Origin: JABICX01 sp964528765
Lineage (GTDB): Archaea; Nanobdellota; Nanobdellia; UBA10117; JABICX01
DNA: 9,528 nt
Assembly: GCA_964528765.1 (NCBI GenBank)
Contig: CAZGVA010000033.1
Coordinates: 1 to 9,528 of the forward strand
Reading direction: 5' to 3'
Made by a program: the position numbers and the translations under genes. The notes under the pieces are model-generated. The model ran no database searches. It was not told the DNA's origin and saw only the letters and a list, made by a program, of their open reading frames with translations. Below are positions 1 to 5,885 of the stretch, piece after piece. The stretch's first letter is position 1, and each line of letters opens with the position of its first letter.

Positions 1-514
1 TAATAATTTTAACAAATTTTTCTTGCATTGCTTCAGGTGTTAATTTAACTTCGCGGATTAATCTATCAACTTTATTGATAAATAAAACCGGTTTAACTCT
101 TTCCTTAAGAGCTTGCTTAAGAACTGTTTCAGTTTGAGGCATAACTCCCTCAACTGCACAAGCAATAACAACTGCACCATCAACTGCTCTCATGGCTCGA
201 GTAACGTCTCCACCAAAATCAACGTGACCTGGAGTATCTAGAAGATTAACTAAAATTTCGCCACCCTTATATTCATGCACCATAGATATTGCAGCAGTTT
301 GAATTGTAATTCCTCTTTCTTGCTCTTCCTGCATATCATCAGTAACTCTAACATCTCCTGCGAGTTCTTTTGAAAGCATTCCTGCTCCTGCGATTATATT
401 GTCTGAAAAAGTTGACTTACCATGATCAATATGTGCTACAATTCCAATATTCCTGATTTTATCAGGATACTTCATAGCTTCCAATATTTTTTCTGTATGT
501 TTATCAATTGCCAT
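1..514 (-). CDS. fusA: Translation elongation factor 2 (aEF-2), N-terminal part, cut by window edge
   Basis: This is the GTPase that drives ribosomal translocation in archaea, homologous to eukaryotic EF-2 and bacterial EF-G. The 171 visible codons are the start of the G domain; the rest (family length about 730 residues) lies beyond base 1. All nucleotide-binding motifs are present: the P-loop AHIDHGKS at residues 27-34, RGITI at 67-71 with the switch I threonine, DTPGH at 93-97 and NKVD at 147-150. The segment AGAGMLSKELAGDVRVTD is typical of archaeal/eukaryotic EF-2 rather than EF-Tu or IF-2. The start is the ATG at 514. ATAGGA lies 6 nt upstream, and a TATA-like element at 551-558 predicts transcription starting about 13 nt upstream, so this gene appears to have a short leader. 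It follows the prenyl synthase-like gene after 59 bp on the same strand and probably has its own promoter. The family assignment is secure. Confidence 0.96.
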   Translation of the reverse strand, partial: MAIDKHTEKILEAMKYPDKIRNIGIVAHIDHGKSTFSDNIIAGAGMLSKELAGDVRVTDDMQEEQERGITIQTAAISMVHEYKGGEILVNLLDTPGHVDFGGDVTRAMRAVDGAVVIACAVEGVMPQTETVLKQALKERVKPVLFINKVDRLIREVKLTPEAMQEKFVKII

Positions 515-550
515 TTTTATTCCTATAAGATTCTAGAAGTCTGTTGTCTT

Positions 551-558
551 TTTTAAAA
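551..558 (-). promoter_or_regulatory. TATA box of the EF-2 gene
   Basis: On the minus strand the sequence reads TTTTAAAA, continuing AAAG. It lies in the 59-bp gap between the prenyl synthase-like gene and EF-2. An archaeal start about 26 bp downstream would fall near 528, giving a short leader that contains ATAGGA ahead of the ATG. This is predicted from sequence and position only. Confidence 0.45.
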
Positions 559-573
559 GGTTTGCGGAGACTA

Positions 574-1746
574 CTATGCAAAGCGATTTACAAAATTAGA
601 TAAAGTTCTGCCAAAGATTGTCTGCTCTAAAGAACCATTATTTATTTCTTCTAATATTTCATTTCGAAGTTGCAATACTTCTACCTTAGTCTTATTAATT
701 GAGTCATATTTATTCAAGGAATTCCACAAAAATTTGACATCTTCCTCACTCTTATTTGGTTTCTCAAAAATTGCTATAAACGCAGTCCTATCCTTCGCTT
801 CAGCGTCATTTAAGAAATGAATAACTGGACGCACAACATTTCCAGCATATAAATCATCATAATCAATCTTACCAATTTTTGAGGATTTTCCAACACCCTT
901 AATATCATCACCATCTTGGTACATTGATGCTATTTTGTTAGAAATTCCCACAATATCGATTTTACTTAATTGAGTTATTTTATTTGCTGTAGATATAATT
1001 TCAAAGCGATTATGGTAAAACATTTCTTTATCTGATTGTAAAAAGTTAATATTTTCAATAAGTTCGCTCAATACATATTCTTTTACGTACCCTAAATCTT
1101 TCTCAATCATAGCGCCCGTTTTAAGCAAGCACATCGTCTCATGATCTTCCAAAGTTATAATATCATATATATCTGAACCCAAATTTCTAAATCCAATATC
1201 AATTGCTTGTCCTAAAGTTAAATCTGATTTAGCAGATAAATGATGTTGTAATAATTGTTCTTTGCTTGAGTAAGGTACTTCTTGGCTTGCAAGCATTGAA
1301 TCACCATGATAAAGCATAAACATACCAACTGCAGTAACTAACTCTGGACTAAATTTTAGATATGCAGCAGGTTCGCCCCTGCGTTTAGCATCTGATTTTA
1401 ATTCAAGTCCTAAAAAATGATCTTCAATATCATCAATACCTAATGAAGCACATTGATCACCATGAGACATTACATAAAATTCTTCTGGTAATTCAACACC
1501 AAATGATTCCGCAAATTTTTCTGAAAGATATGGTCTCCATCCTTTTCCACCAGTCATATAATGAATTGCAGGTAATATTTGCTCTTGTAAGACTTTTTTG
1601 ATCGCAGGTGTGTTTAAATCATAATCATTCGCTGACAATGAATTAAACTCATCTTCTTGCTCAGGAAGTGGATATCGATTCTCCATCATTGGACGATATC
1701 TACTTTCAGCAAAAAAATTTAATGTACTTATCAAATCTCCTGGCAT
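574..1746 (-). CDS. Divergent polyprenyl diphosphate synthase-like protein
   Basis: The protein (390 residues from this start) shows, in order, the landmarks of trans-isoprenyl diphosphate synthases, which condense isopentenyl diphosphate onto an allylic diphosphate. GGKGWRP at 66-72 corresponds to the usual GGKRxRP. SLGIDDIED at 101-109 contains the first Asp-rich motif DDxxD and is followed by RRG at 122-124. KTGA at 209-212 matches the conserved KT. YQDGDDIKG at 276-284 corresponds to the second motif (FQxxDDxxD), and GKIDYDDLYAGN follows it. Oddities: the last Asp of the second motif is Gly, the Arg of GKR is Gly, about 12 residues instead of 4-5 separate DDxxD from RRG, and the chain is longer than the usual 300-350. 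Archaea use such enzymes for lipid and quinone side chains, but activity is uncertain here. The start is ambiguous. The ATG at 1746 sits 25 bp from a TATA-like element. A TTG at 1761 would add five residues, but its AAGGAG is only 2 nt away. The 149-residue gene lies just upstream. Confidence 0.75.
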   Translation of the reverse strand: MPGDLISTLNFFAESRYRPMMENRYPLPEQEDEFNSLSANDYDLNTPAIKKVLQEQILPAIHYMTGGKGWRPYLSEKFAESFGVELPEEFYVMSHGDQCASLGIDDIEDHFLGLELKSDAKRRGEPAAYLKFSPELVTAVGMFMLYHGDSMLASQEVPYSSKEQLLQHHLSAKSDLTLGQAIDIGFRNLGSDIYDIITLEDHETMCLLKTGAMIEKDLGYVKEYVLSELIENINFLQSDKEMFYHNRFEIISTANKITQLSKIDIVGISNKIASMYQDGDDIKGVGKSSKIGKIDYDDLYAGNVVRPVIHFLNDAEAKDRTAFIAIFEKPNKSEEDVKFLWNSLNKYDSINKTKVEVLQLRNEILEEINNGSLEQTIFGRTLSNFVNRFA

Positions 1747-1767
1747 TAAAACATCACACAATACTCC

Positions 1768-1774
1768 TTAAAAA
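1768..1774 (-). promoter_or_regulatory. Possible TATA box of the prenyl synthase-like gene
   Basis: TTTTTAA on the minus strand is centred 25 bp before the ATG at 1746, the same spacing seen for other first genes here. It overlaps AAGGAG (1764-1769), which could instead be a ribosome binding site, although its distances (2 nt to TTG 1761, 17 nt to ATG 1746) are both poor. Confidence 0.35.
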
Positions 1775-1792
1775 CCTTACTGATTTGCATAT

Positions 1793-2242
1793 TCAACAAG
1801 ATACTGCATTCTCGTCTCGCTTATCATCAAGTTCTGAATATGCAGATTCAGATTGAGTTTTAGTAGGTTTTGAACCTTCTAAGCGAGATTCTAATTCATC
1901 CGTTACTGCTGCCACTTGTTCTTGTGCTTCAAGCTTATTTTCTACAGCAGAGTGAATTCGAGCAGCATAATCTGCAAAAACTTGAGCATCTTCTTTTGCT
2001 TCGCTTTCAGAATAATTAATTACAGTTACCTTTGGCAACTTATATTCTCCCGACGGTCCAGAACTTCTTGGACTATCCATAGGTCCGCCAATTCTTAAAC
2101 TAACACTTCCAGTAAACTTTTCTTTTTCTTTTTCTAATCGAGTTATTAATACGTCTGCACGCTCTATATTTTTACCTGTCTCCACTAATTGATTATATAA
2201 TTGACTTCGATCCATTCCAGAATAACTATTTTCTTCTGCCAT
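1793..2242 (-). CDS. Hypothetical hydrophilic protein with predicted helical ends
   Basis: I do not recognise this 149-residue protein. It has no signal peptide or membrane segment. Residues about 10-45 are rich in Glu, Lys and Leu and look like a helical, possibly coiled-coil segment. Residues about 50-70 are Gly/Pro/Ser-rich and probably flexible. Residues about 78-122 form a second charged Ala/Glu/Val-rich stretch of likely helix, and the tail is Ser/Asp-rich and probably disordered. It could be a small structural or partner protein. The ATG at 2242 has no Shine-Dalgarno sequence but lies 24 bp from a TATA-like element. It sits 33 bp after gatE and 46 bp before the ATG of the prenyl synthase-like gene on the same strand, so it may be co-transcribed with the latter. 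The intact 149-codon frame and tight packing between same-strand genes support it as real. Confidence 0.65.
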   Translation of the reverse strand: MAEENSYSGMDRSQLYNQLVETGKNIERADVLITRLEKEKEKFTGSVSLRIGGPMDSPRSSGPSGEYKLPKVTVINYSESEAKEDAQVFADYAARIHSAVENKLEAQEQVAAVTDELESRLEGSKPTKTQSESAYSELDDKRDENAVSC

Positions 2243-2261
2243 GTACTAAATATCTTAAAAA

Positions 2262-2269
2262 ATTTAAAA
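2262..2269 (-). promoter_or_regulatory. TATA-like element before the 149-residue gene
   Basis: TTTTAAAT on the minus strand lies just after the gatE stop codon and is centred about 24 bp before the ATG at 2242, consistent with a leaderless transcript. The sequence following it (TTTTTTAAG) is also T-rich and could help end the gatE transcript. Confidence 0.4.
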
Positions 2270-2275
2270 GAACTT

Positions 2276-3694
2276 CTATACTGCTTTTACTATATCTTCA
2301 ATTTTAGCTCTGCCTCTCAATTTTCCGATTAAAATTCCTTTTAATTTATTTTCAGGTACTTTCGAAAATTGTTTTTTTAGTTTAGTAATTTCTTTTTTTA
2401 GCTCAGAATCAGAAAGAAGTTTAAATCGACTTGATGCTTCAGAAACCGTTTCACCGTTAGCAACAGATACAAGAATATCTAAAATTGCTTCTTTTGATAT
2501 TTTTCCTAAATTTAATAATCTGAATATTTTTTCAAAATGTTCTGACTCAAAAATGCCTTGCTCTTGATTTGATTTTTTCTTAGCTTCTTTTTGAGTTGAT
2601 AATAAAGTTGTTGCAATTAATTTGGGATCAATTTTCTTAAATTTTTTATGAAGCTCTGCAAAAGTTTTATCAAACAAAACCTGACTTGCAAGTTCTTCAT
2701 TTAAACCCGATTTGATTAAACGATTGAATTTTTTTTCAGGTAATTCTGGCAAATGTTTTTTAATCTCTGCAAGTTTTTGTTTTGTAATAATAATAAGTGA
2801 ATGATCTGTTTCAGGATACATTCGCGCAGCTCCGGGCATTGGACGCAGATATTTACTCGATTTATCTTCTTTAACATTACGAACATGCGGCTCTAATTTT
2901 TCTTTTTTGTAAATAACTTCTTGCTGTCGCGCAATCTCCCTTTTTATTGTTTCAGGCATTGATTTAAGATCTTGAAAACCTTTTAATTCAACACGCGGGT
3001 GGCCTTTTATTGAAACATTAACATCCTGTCTAATTGTTCCAATTCCTCGCATTGCTTTTTCTGTTGCTCTCAAAAGCATTCCAATTTGCAAAGCAACTTC
3101 TTTTGCTTGCTCGGGAGATCTTATATCGGGACCAGTTCCAATTTCAATTAAGGGTATTCCTAAACGATCTAAACGAAATGTAACTGTTTCTTTTGTTTCA
3201 GCAGTTCGTCGAGCTGCATCTTCCTCAACACAAACATTTGTTATTGAAATCTTTCCTTGCTTTGTTTCTAAATATCCATTTAATCCAACTAACGCAGTTC
3301 TTTGAAAACCAGAAACATTTGTACCATCAACCACGGTCTTTCTCATAATCTGAATATAATCTGGAATATCACAATGTAAAATTGTTGATATAGTCAAAGC
3401 AGTTTCCATTGCTTGTAAATTAATTTCATGTGGCGGTTCTTCATCTAATTCTACTAAGCAAGTTGTATCATTATAACCTTCATAAATATAACTCAAACCT
3501 TTTGCTTGCGCGTGAGCTGCTGCTTTGTCAATTTTACCGGTTTCTCCGGCCATTGCTCTAAGATTTCTTTTTACTGTAAAATCGGGTTTATCTCTGCGCA
3601 AAACTCCTTGACACTCACAAAATAATTTACCAACATCTAGCTGTCCATGTATTTCTAAACCACACTTAAATCCAATTTTGGAATAATTTATCAT
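2276..3694 (-). CDS. gatE: Glu-tRNA(Gln) amidotransferase subunit E, short form
   Basis: GatE is the archaea-specific kinase/transamidase subunit that activates Glu-tRNA(Gln) with ATP and amidates it using ammonia released by GatD. The GatB-like cradle is clear: GLEIHGQLDVGKLFCEC at 12-28, NLRAMAGETGKID at 44-56, VDGTNVSGFQRT at 122-133 (the E-type counterpart of GatB's SYPDLPKNYQI region), VEEDAARR at 156-163 and RLGIPLIEIGTGPD at 177-190. MRPLPGAARMYPETD, diagnostic of GatE, appears as LRPMPGAARMYPETD at 283-297. The C-terminal 130 residues fit the helical plus YqeY-like tail. The protein has 472 residues whereas typical GatE has about 620. The missing part falls between about 262 and 282, where other GatE proteins carry an AspRS-like (GAD) insert. 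No gatD is present in the window. The gene follows the phosphoesterase by 23 bp. The ATG at 3694 has no Shine-Dalgarno sequence; a weak TTTAATTA lies about 25 bp upstream. Confidence 0.95.
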   Translation of the reverse strand: MINYSKIGFKCGLEIHGQLDVGKLFCECQGVLRRDKPDFTVKRNLRAMAGETGKIDKAAAHAQAKGLSYIYEGYNDTTCLVELDEEPPHEINLQAMETALTISTILHCDIPDYIQIMRKTVVDGTNVSGFQRTALVGLNGYLETKQGKISITNVCVEEDAARRTAETKETVTFRLDRLGIPLIEIGTGPDIRSPEQAKEVALQIGMLLRATEKAMRGIGTIRQDVNVSIKGHPRVELKGFQDLKSMPETIKREIARQQEVIYKKEKLEPHVRNVKEDKSSKYLRPMPGAARMYPETDHSLIIITKQKLAEIKKHLPELPEKKFNRLIKSGLNEELASQVLFDKTFAELHKKFKKIDPKLIATTLLSTQKEAKKKSNQEQGIFESEHFEKIFRLLNLGKISKEAILDILVSVANGETVSEASSRFKLLSDSELKKEITKLKKQFSKVPENKLKGILIGKLRGRAKIEDIVKAV

Positions 3695-3717
3695 AATAAA
3701 TAATTAAGTAAAAGTAA

Positions 3718-4215
3718 TTAAAGGTTTTTAATCTCAACTTGGTTTGTTTTTGTGTCGTAAATTGCGTAAGTTGCTTTAACTTCTGGATGCTTATACTTGA
3801 ATCCATTTAATGGTCCTGGATTTACTAATAGACAATCTCCGACTTTTTCAGATTTTTTCAAATGATTGTGTCCATAGAAAACTGCATCGTATTTTTTTGT
3901 GCAAGCTAATCCATATGCTAATTCAGGATAATGAATAAATGCAATTTTCTTTCCATCCAATTCAATATCTCCAAAGGGATTGTAAATGTGTATATTCTTG
4001 TTGCTTGCATATTTTGTATACAACTCAAACGCACCTCTGTCAATATTACCAAATGCAAAATGAAATGGAATATTTGACATAAGAATTTGAGCACTTGGGC
4101 CACATAAATCGCCACAATGAATTATTGCATCAAATTTCTTTTTGTTGGCTAATTGCATGAATTTTTCAATATTCTTCATATGATCGTGTGAATCTGAAAC
4201 TATTGCAATTTTCAT
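3718..4215 (-). CDS. YfcE/MJ0936-type metallophosphoesterase
   Basis: This is a small calcineurin-like phosphoesterase of the YfcE/MJ0936 family, members of which hydrolyse phosphodiesters with two divalent metals; the natural substrate is usually unknown. All metal-site motifs are visible: SDSHD with D8 and H10, CGDL with D36, GNID with N57, IHYPE with H95 and GHNH at 115-118. The usual THGH block is replaced by IHYP, retaining one His. At 165 residues the length is normal for the family. No signal peptide or membrane segment is present, so it is cytoplasmic. Its ATG overlaps the stop codon of the preceding metallo-beta-lactamase-fold gene (ATGA), indicating translational coupling, and AGGTGA stands 4 nt before the ATG. 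gatE follows 23 bp later, but I see no biochemical reason to link them. Confidence 0.92.
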   Translation of the reverse strand: MKIAIVSDSHDHMKNIEKFMQLANKKKFDAIIHCGDLCGPSAQILMSNIPFHFAFGNIDRGAFELYTKYASNKNIHIYNPFGDIELDGKKIAFIHYPELAYGLACTKKYDAVFYGHNHLKKSEKVGDCLLVNPGPLNGFKYKHPEVKATYAIYDTKTNQVEIKNL

Positions 4216-4811
4216 TTTTTCACCTTAATAATTGGTCCATGACCTGGGATTACCCAGTCAGCTAAGTTTAGAATTTTATTCCTACTTTCATTAAATTTTT
4301 CGATGTCCCATGCTTCTGATGGTTGTTTCTTTTCATCAATATAGTTTTTAGAAGGAATGGCATCACCTGCTACGATTAAATTTCCTTTATCTGTCATAAA
4401 TAATAATGCATATTGATCTTTTACATGACCGGGCATAGTGAGTACTTTCATATATTCAGGAATTTTAGCAATATCTTCGCTGTTTGCTCTCCAAACCGTT
4501 CCTTTTTGGAGATTAAAAAAATGTTCTTCAAGTAAAACATTTGCATTCTTGAATAAATATGTATTAAATGTATGGTCTAGATGATTATGTGTCAAAATTA
4601 CATAAGCAATATCTTCTGGAGTTAATCCTTCTTTTTTTAATTCTGAAATTATTGTTTTGTCATCACCAACAAAACCCGTATCAATAATCAGATTTTTTTT
4701 GCCTTTAATTAAAATCACATTTGAATTTGCTACCCATATATCTTTTCCAGCACGATTTATTTCACCTTCAACAATAATTTTAATTTGATTAAAATCGATC
4801 ATAAATTGCAT
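4212..4811 (-). CDS. Metallo-beta-lactamase-fold hydrolase
   Basis: The gene encodes a stand-alone metallo-beta-lactamase-fold domain of 199 residues with a complete set of metal ligands: HNHLDH (H75, H77, D79, H80), PGH with H129, GD with D150 and GHGP with H191. The fold begins after the SNVILIKG strand and IIDTG (about 30-46). This arrangement fits the glyoxalase II/MBLAC1-like hydrolases, which cleave thioesters, phosphodiesters or other esters; substrate cannot be deduced. No RNase-type beta-CASP domain is present. Three starts are possible: TTG at 4820, ATG at 4811 and ATG at 4802. The ATG at 4811 is preferred because it is 26 bp from the central TATA element at 4833-4841, consistent with a leaderless mRNA. 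The downstream phosphoesterase overlaps its stop by 4 bp, and the two probably form one operon. Confidence 0.92.
   Translation of the reverse strand: MQFMIDFNQIKIIVEGEINRAGKDIWVANSNVILIKGKKNLIIDTGFVGDDKTIISELKKEGLTPEDIAYVILTHNHLDHTFNTYLFKNANVLLEEHFFNLQKGTVWRANSEDIAKIPEYMKVLTMPGHVKDQYALLFMTDKGNLIVAGDAIPSKNYIDEKKQPSEAWDIEKFNESRNKILNLADWVIPGHGPIIKVKK
4220..4225 (-). promoter_or_regulatory. Shine-Dalgarno site of the phosphoesterase gene
   Basis: AGGTGA on the minus strand is complementary to the 16S rRNA 3' end as known in most prokaryotes and lies 4 nt before the ATG at 4215, inside the end of the upstream gene. It contrasts with the absence of such sites before the first genes of units in this window. 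Confidence 0.55.
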
Positions 4812-4832
4812 GGCAAGCAAAAGTTATAATAC

Positions 4833-4841
4833 TTTTTAAAA
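4833..4841. promoter_or_regulatory. Shared symmetric TATA box of a divergent gene pair
   Basis: TTTTTAAAA reads almost the same on both strands. It is the only good TATA-like element in the 49-bp gap between the hydrolase ATG (4811, minus) and the HIT gene ATG (4861, plus). Its centre at 4837 is 26 bp from one start and 24 bp from the other, which is the archaeal TATA-to-start distance in both directions. It probably serves two leaderless transcripts. Orientation would then depend on flanking BRE sequence, which I cannot score. Confidence 0.5.
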
Positions 4842-4860
4842 TTAAAGTGTTTGGCAGTAT

Positions 4861-5322
4861 ATGATAAACTGTGTATTTTGTAGCATAATTAAAGGCAATA
4901 TACCTTCTGCGAAAATTTGGGAAGATGAAGAATTTCTAGCAATACTTATTGATAAACCAAACATAAAAGGAACAACGATAATTATTCCCAAAAAACATTA
5001 TGGTTCAAATATATTTGACATGCCAAAAGAAGCATACTCTAGATACTTATTATCTGCGATAAAAGTTGCAAAAATTTTAGAAAAAGGTTTGGATATTGGC
5101 CGAGTAGGTATGGCTTTTGAAGGTATGGAAATTAATCATGCACATATTAAATTATTTCCAATGATTGGTGTTAAAAAAGAATTTAATCAAACATTATTTA
5201 GCAAAACAATTTACTTTGAAAAATACGAAGGATATCTAACTACACAAAATGGGCCTAAAATCAGCATAGAAGAACGAAAGAAACTTGCTGAAGAAATTCT
5301 CAAAAATGCAGAAAAGAAATGA
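4861..5322 (+). CDS. HIT-family (histidine triad) protein with altered triad
   Basis: HIT proteins are nucleotide hydrolases or transferases, acting for example on AMP-lysine or dinucleoside polyphosphates. The N-terminus CVFCSIIKGNIPSAKIWED is typical, with the Cys pair (C4, C7) often used for zinc. PKKHY at 43-47 matches the conserved PKxH. The signature appears as HAHIKLFP at 93-100: compared with HxHxHxx, the first His (H93) and the middle, nucleophilic His (H95) are present, while the third is Lys (K97). Similar HxHxK forms exist, as far as I recall, in some HIT proteins. Catalysis is therefore plausible but not certain. Length is 153 residues, within the family range; the charged helical tail from about 130 to 153 is longer than in minimal members. 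The ATG at 4861 is 24 bp from the shared TATA element. The gene converges on the minus-strand gene ending at 5330, leaving 7 bp between stops. Confidence 0.9.
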   Translation: MINCVFCSIIKGNIPSAKIWEDEEFLAILIDKPNIKGTTIIIPKKHYGSNIFDMPKEAYSRYLLSAIKVAKILEKGLDIGRVGMAFEGMEINHAHIKLFPMIGVKKEFNQTLFSKTIYFEKYEGYLTTQNGPKISIEERKKLAEEILKNAEKK

Positions 5323-5329
5323 TTTCTTA

Positions 5330-5815
5330 TCACCTTCGCGTAATTTCGTAAGCTTCGCCAAAAGACTCGCTAAGTTCTTCAAAGAAAGTTAATACATCGG
5401 GCAAATCCGTTCTGTCATCAGAACGCTCATCCGTAGTAAATTCAAGTATTTTATAAATATCATTACATATTTGGTCAATTGTTCCAATAATCCAATAATC
5501 TTGTTTAGCTTCATCTCGATTAGAATTAGTTATCACCAATTGTGAATCGTGCATAAGCTCAAAAAATCGATATTTATTTTGTAAGTCATTCTGAGTAAGA
5601 TTAGACGTAGGTGCAAGACTAAGCGTTCTATTATCAATTTTAATGCCTGCTTTTGCTCTCCCACCACCTAAAATAAATGAAAGAGTTGGTTCGTCAGGAA
5701 TCTCCTCCGTTTCTCGAGGTTCAATTGATTCATCATTTATATTTTTACAATATGCATCAAAAATTCTGCCAATATACCGATCATTTGGTATTTTTATTCC
5801 GAAATTTACTGGCAT
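5330..5815 (-). CDS. Hypothetical protein, 161 residues
   Basis: I do not recognise this protein. It is acidic and soluble, without signal peptide or membrane segments. The N-terminal third (FGIKIPNDRYIGRIFDAYCK) appears folded. A Glu/Pro-rich loop at about 32-43 precedes a strand-like SFILGGGRAKAGIKIDN (46-62). The centre (about 75-125) mixes a likely helix with a hydrophobic patch around YWIIGTIDQICNDIYKIL. The end contains another helix, FFEELSESF. GGGRAKAG is Gly-rich but not a recognisable P-loop. The ATG at 5815 is 25 bp from TTTTTATAAA, so a leaderless transcript with its own promoter is likely. AGGAT 7 nt before the ATG could alternatively help ribosome binding. It lies 70 bp downstream of gatB on the same strand and meets the HIT gene tail to tail. 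The well-placed promoter and uninterrupted frame support a real gene. Confidence 0.65.
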   Translation of the reverse strand: MPVNFGIKIPNDRYIGRIFDAYCKNINDESIEPRETEEIPDEPTLSFILGGGRAKAGIKIDNRTLSLAPTSNLTQNDLQNKYRFFELMHDSQLVITNSNRDEAKQDYWIIGTIDQICNDIYKILEFTTDERSDDRTDLPDVLTFFEELSESFGEAYEITRR

Positions 5816-5835
5816 ATTACAACATCCTAATTATA

Positions 5836-5845
5836 TTTATAAAAA
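5836..5845 (-). promoter_or_regulatory. TATA box of the 161-residue gene
   Basis: TTTTTATAAA on the minus strand is centred about 25 bp before the ATG at 5815, in the 70-bp gap after gatB. It is a strong match to an archaeal TATA box and implies a leaderless mRNA. The T-run could also contribute to ending the gatCAB transcript. Confidence 0.5.
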
Positions 5846-5885
5846 TTTAGTCAATATAAGAAACTCTTCCTAAGTATTCGTTAAT

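Noticed and set aside
1668..1856. Plus-strand open frame of 62 codons
   Set aside because: It runs antisense to the prenyl synthase-like gene and the end of the 149-residue gene, has no promoter or family resemblance.
1916..2098. Plus-strand open frame of 60 codons
   Set aside because: Antisense to the 149-residue gene, with low-complexity Phe/Ile/Ser composition typical of a reverse-strand shadow.
3918..4115. Minus-strand open frame of 65 codons
   Set aside because: Another frame inside the phosphoesterase, whose motifs are clear in the real frame.
5314..5328. Palindrome AAGAAAT-G-ATTTCTT at the converging ends of the HIT and 161-residue genes
   Set aside because: Considered as a bidirectional terminator, but the stem is nearly all A-T with too small a loop, and no T-run follows.
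5643..5873. Plus-strand open frame of 76 codons
   Set aside because: Antisense to the 161-residue gene and its promoter; no recognisable start signal.
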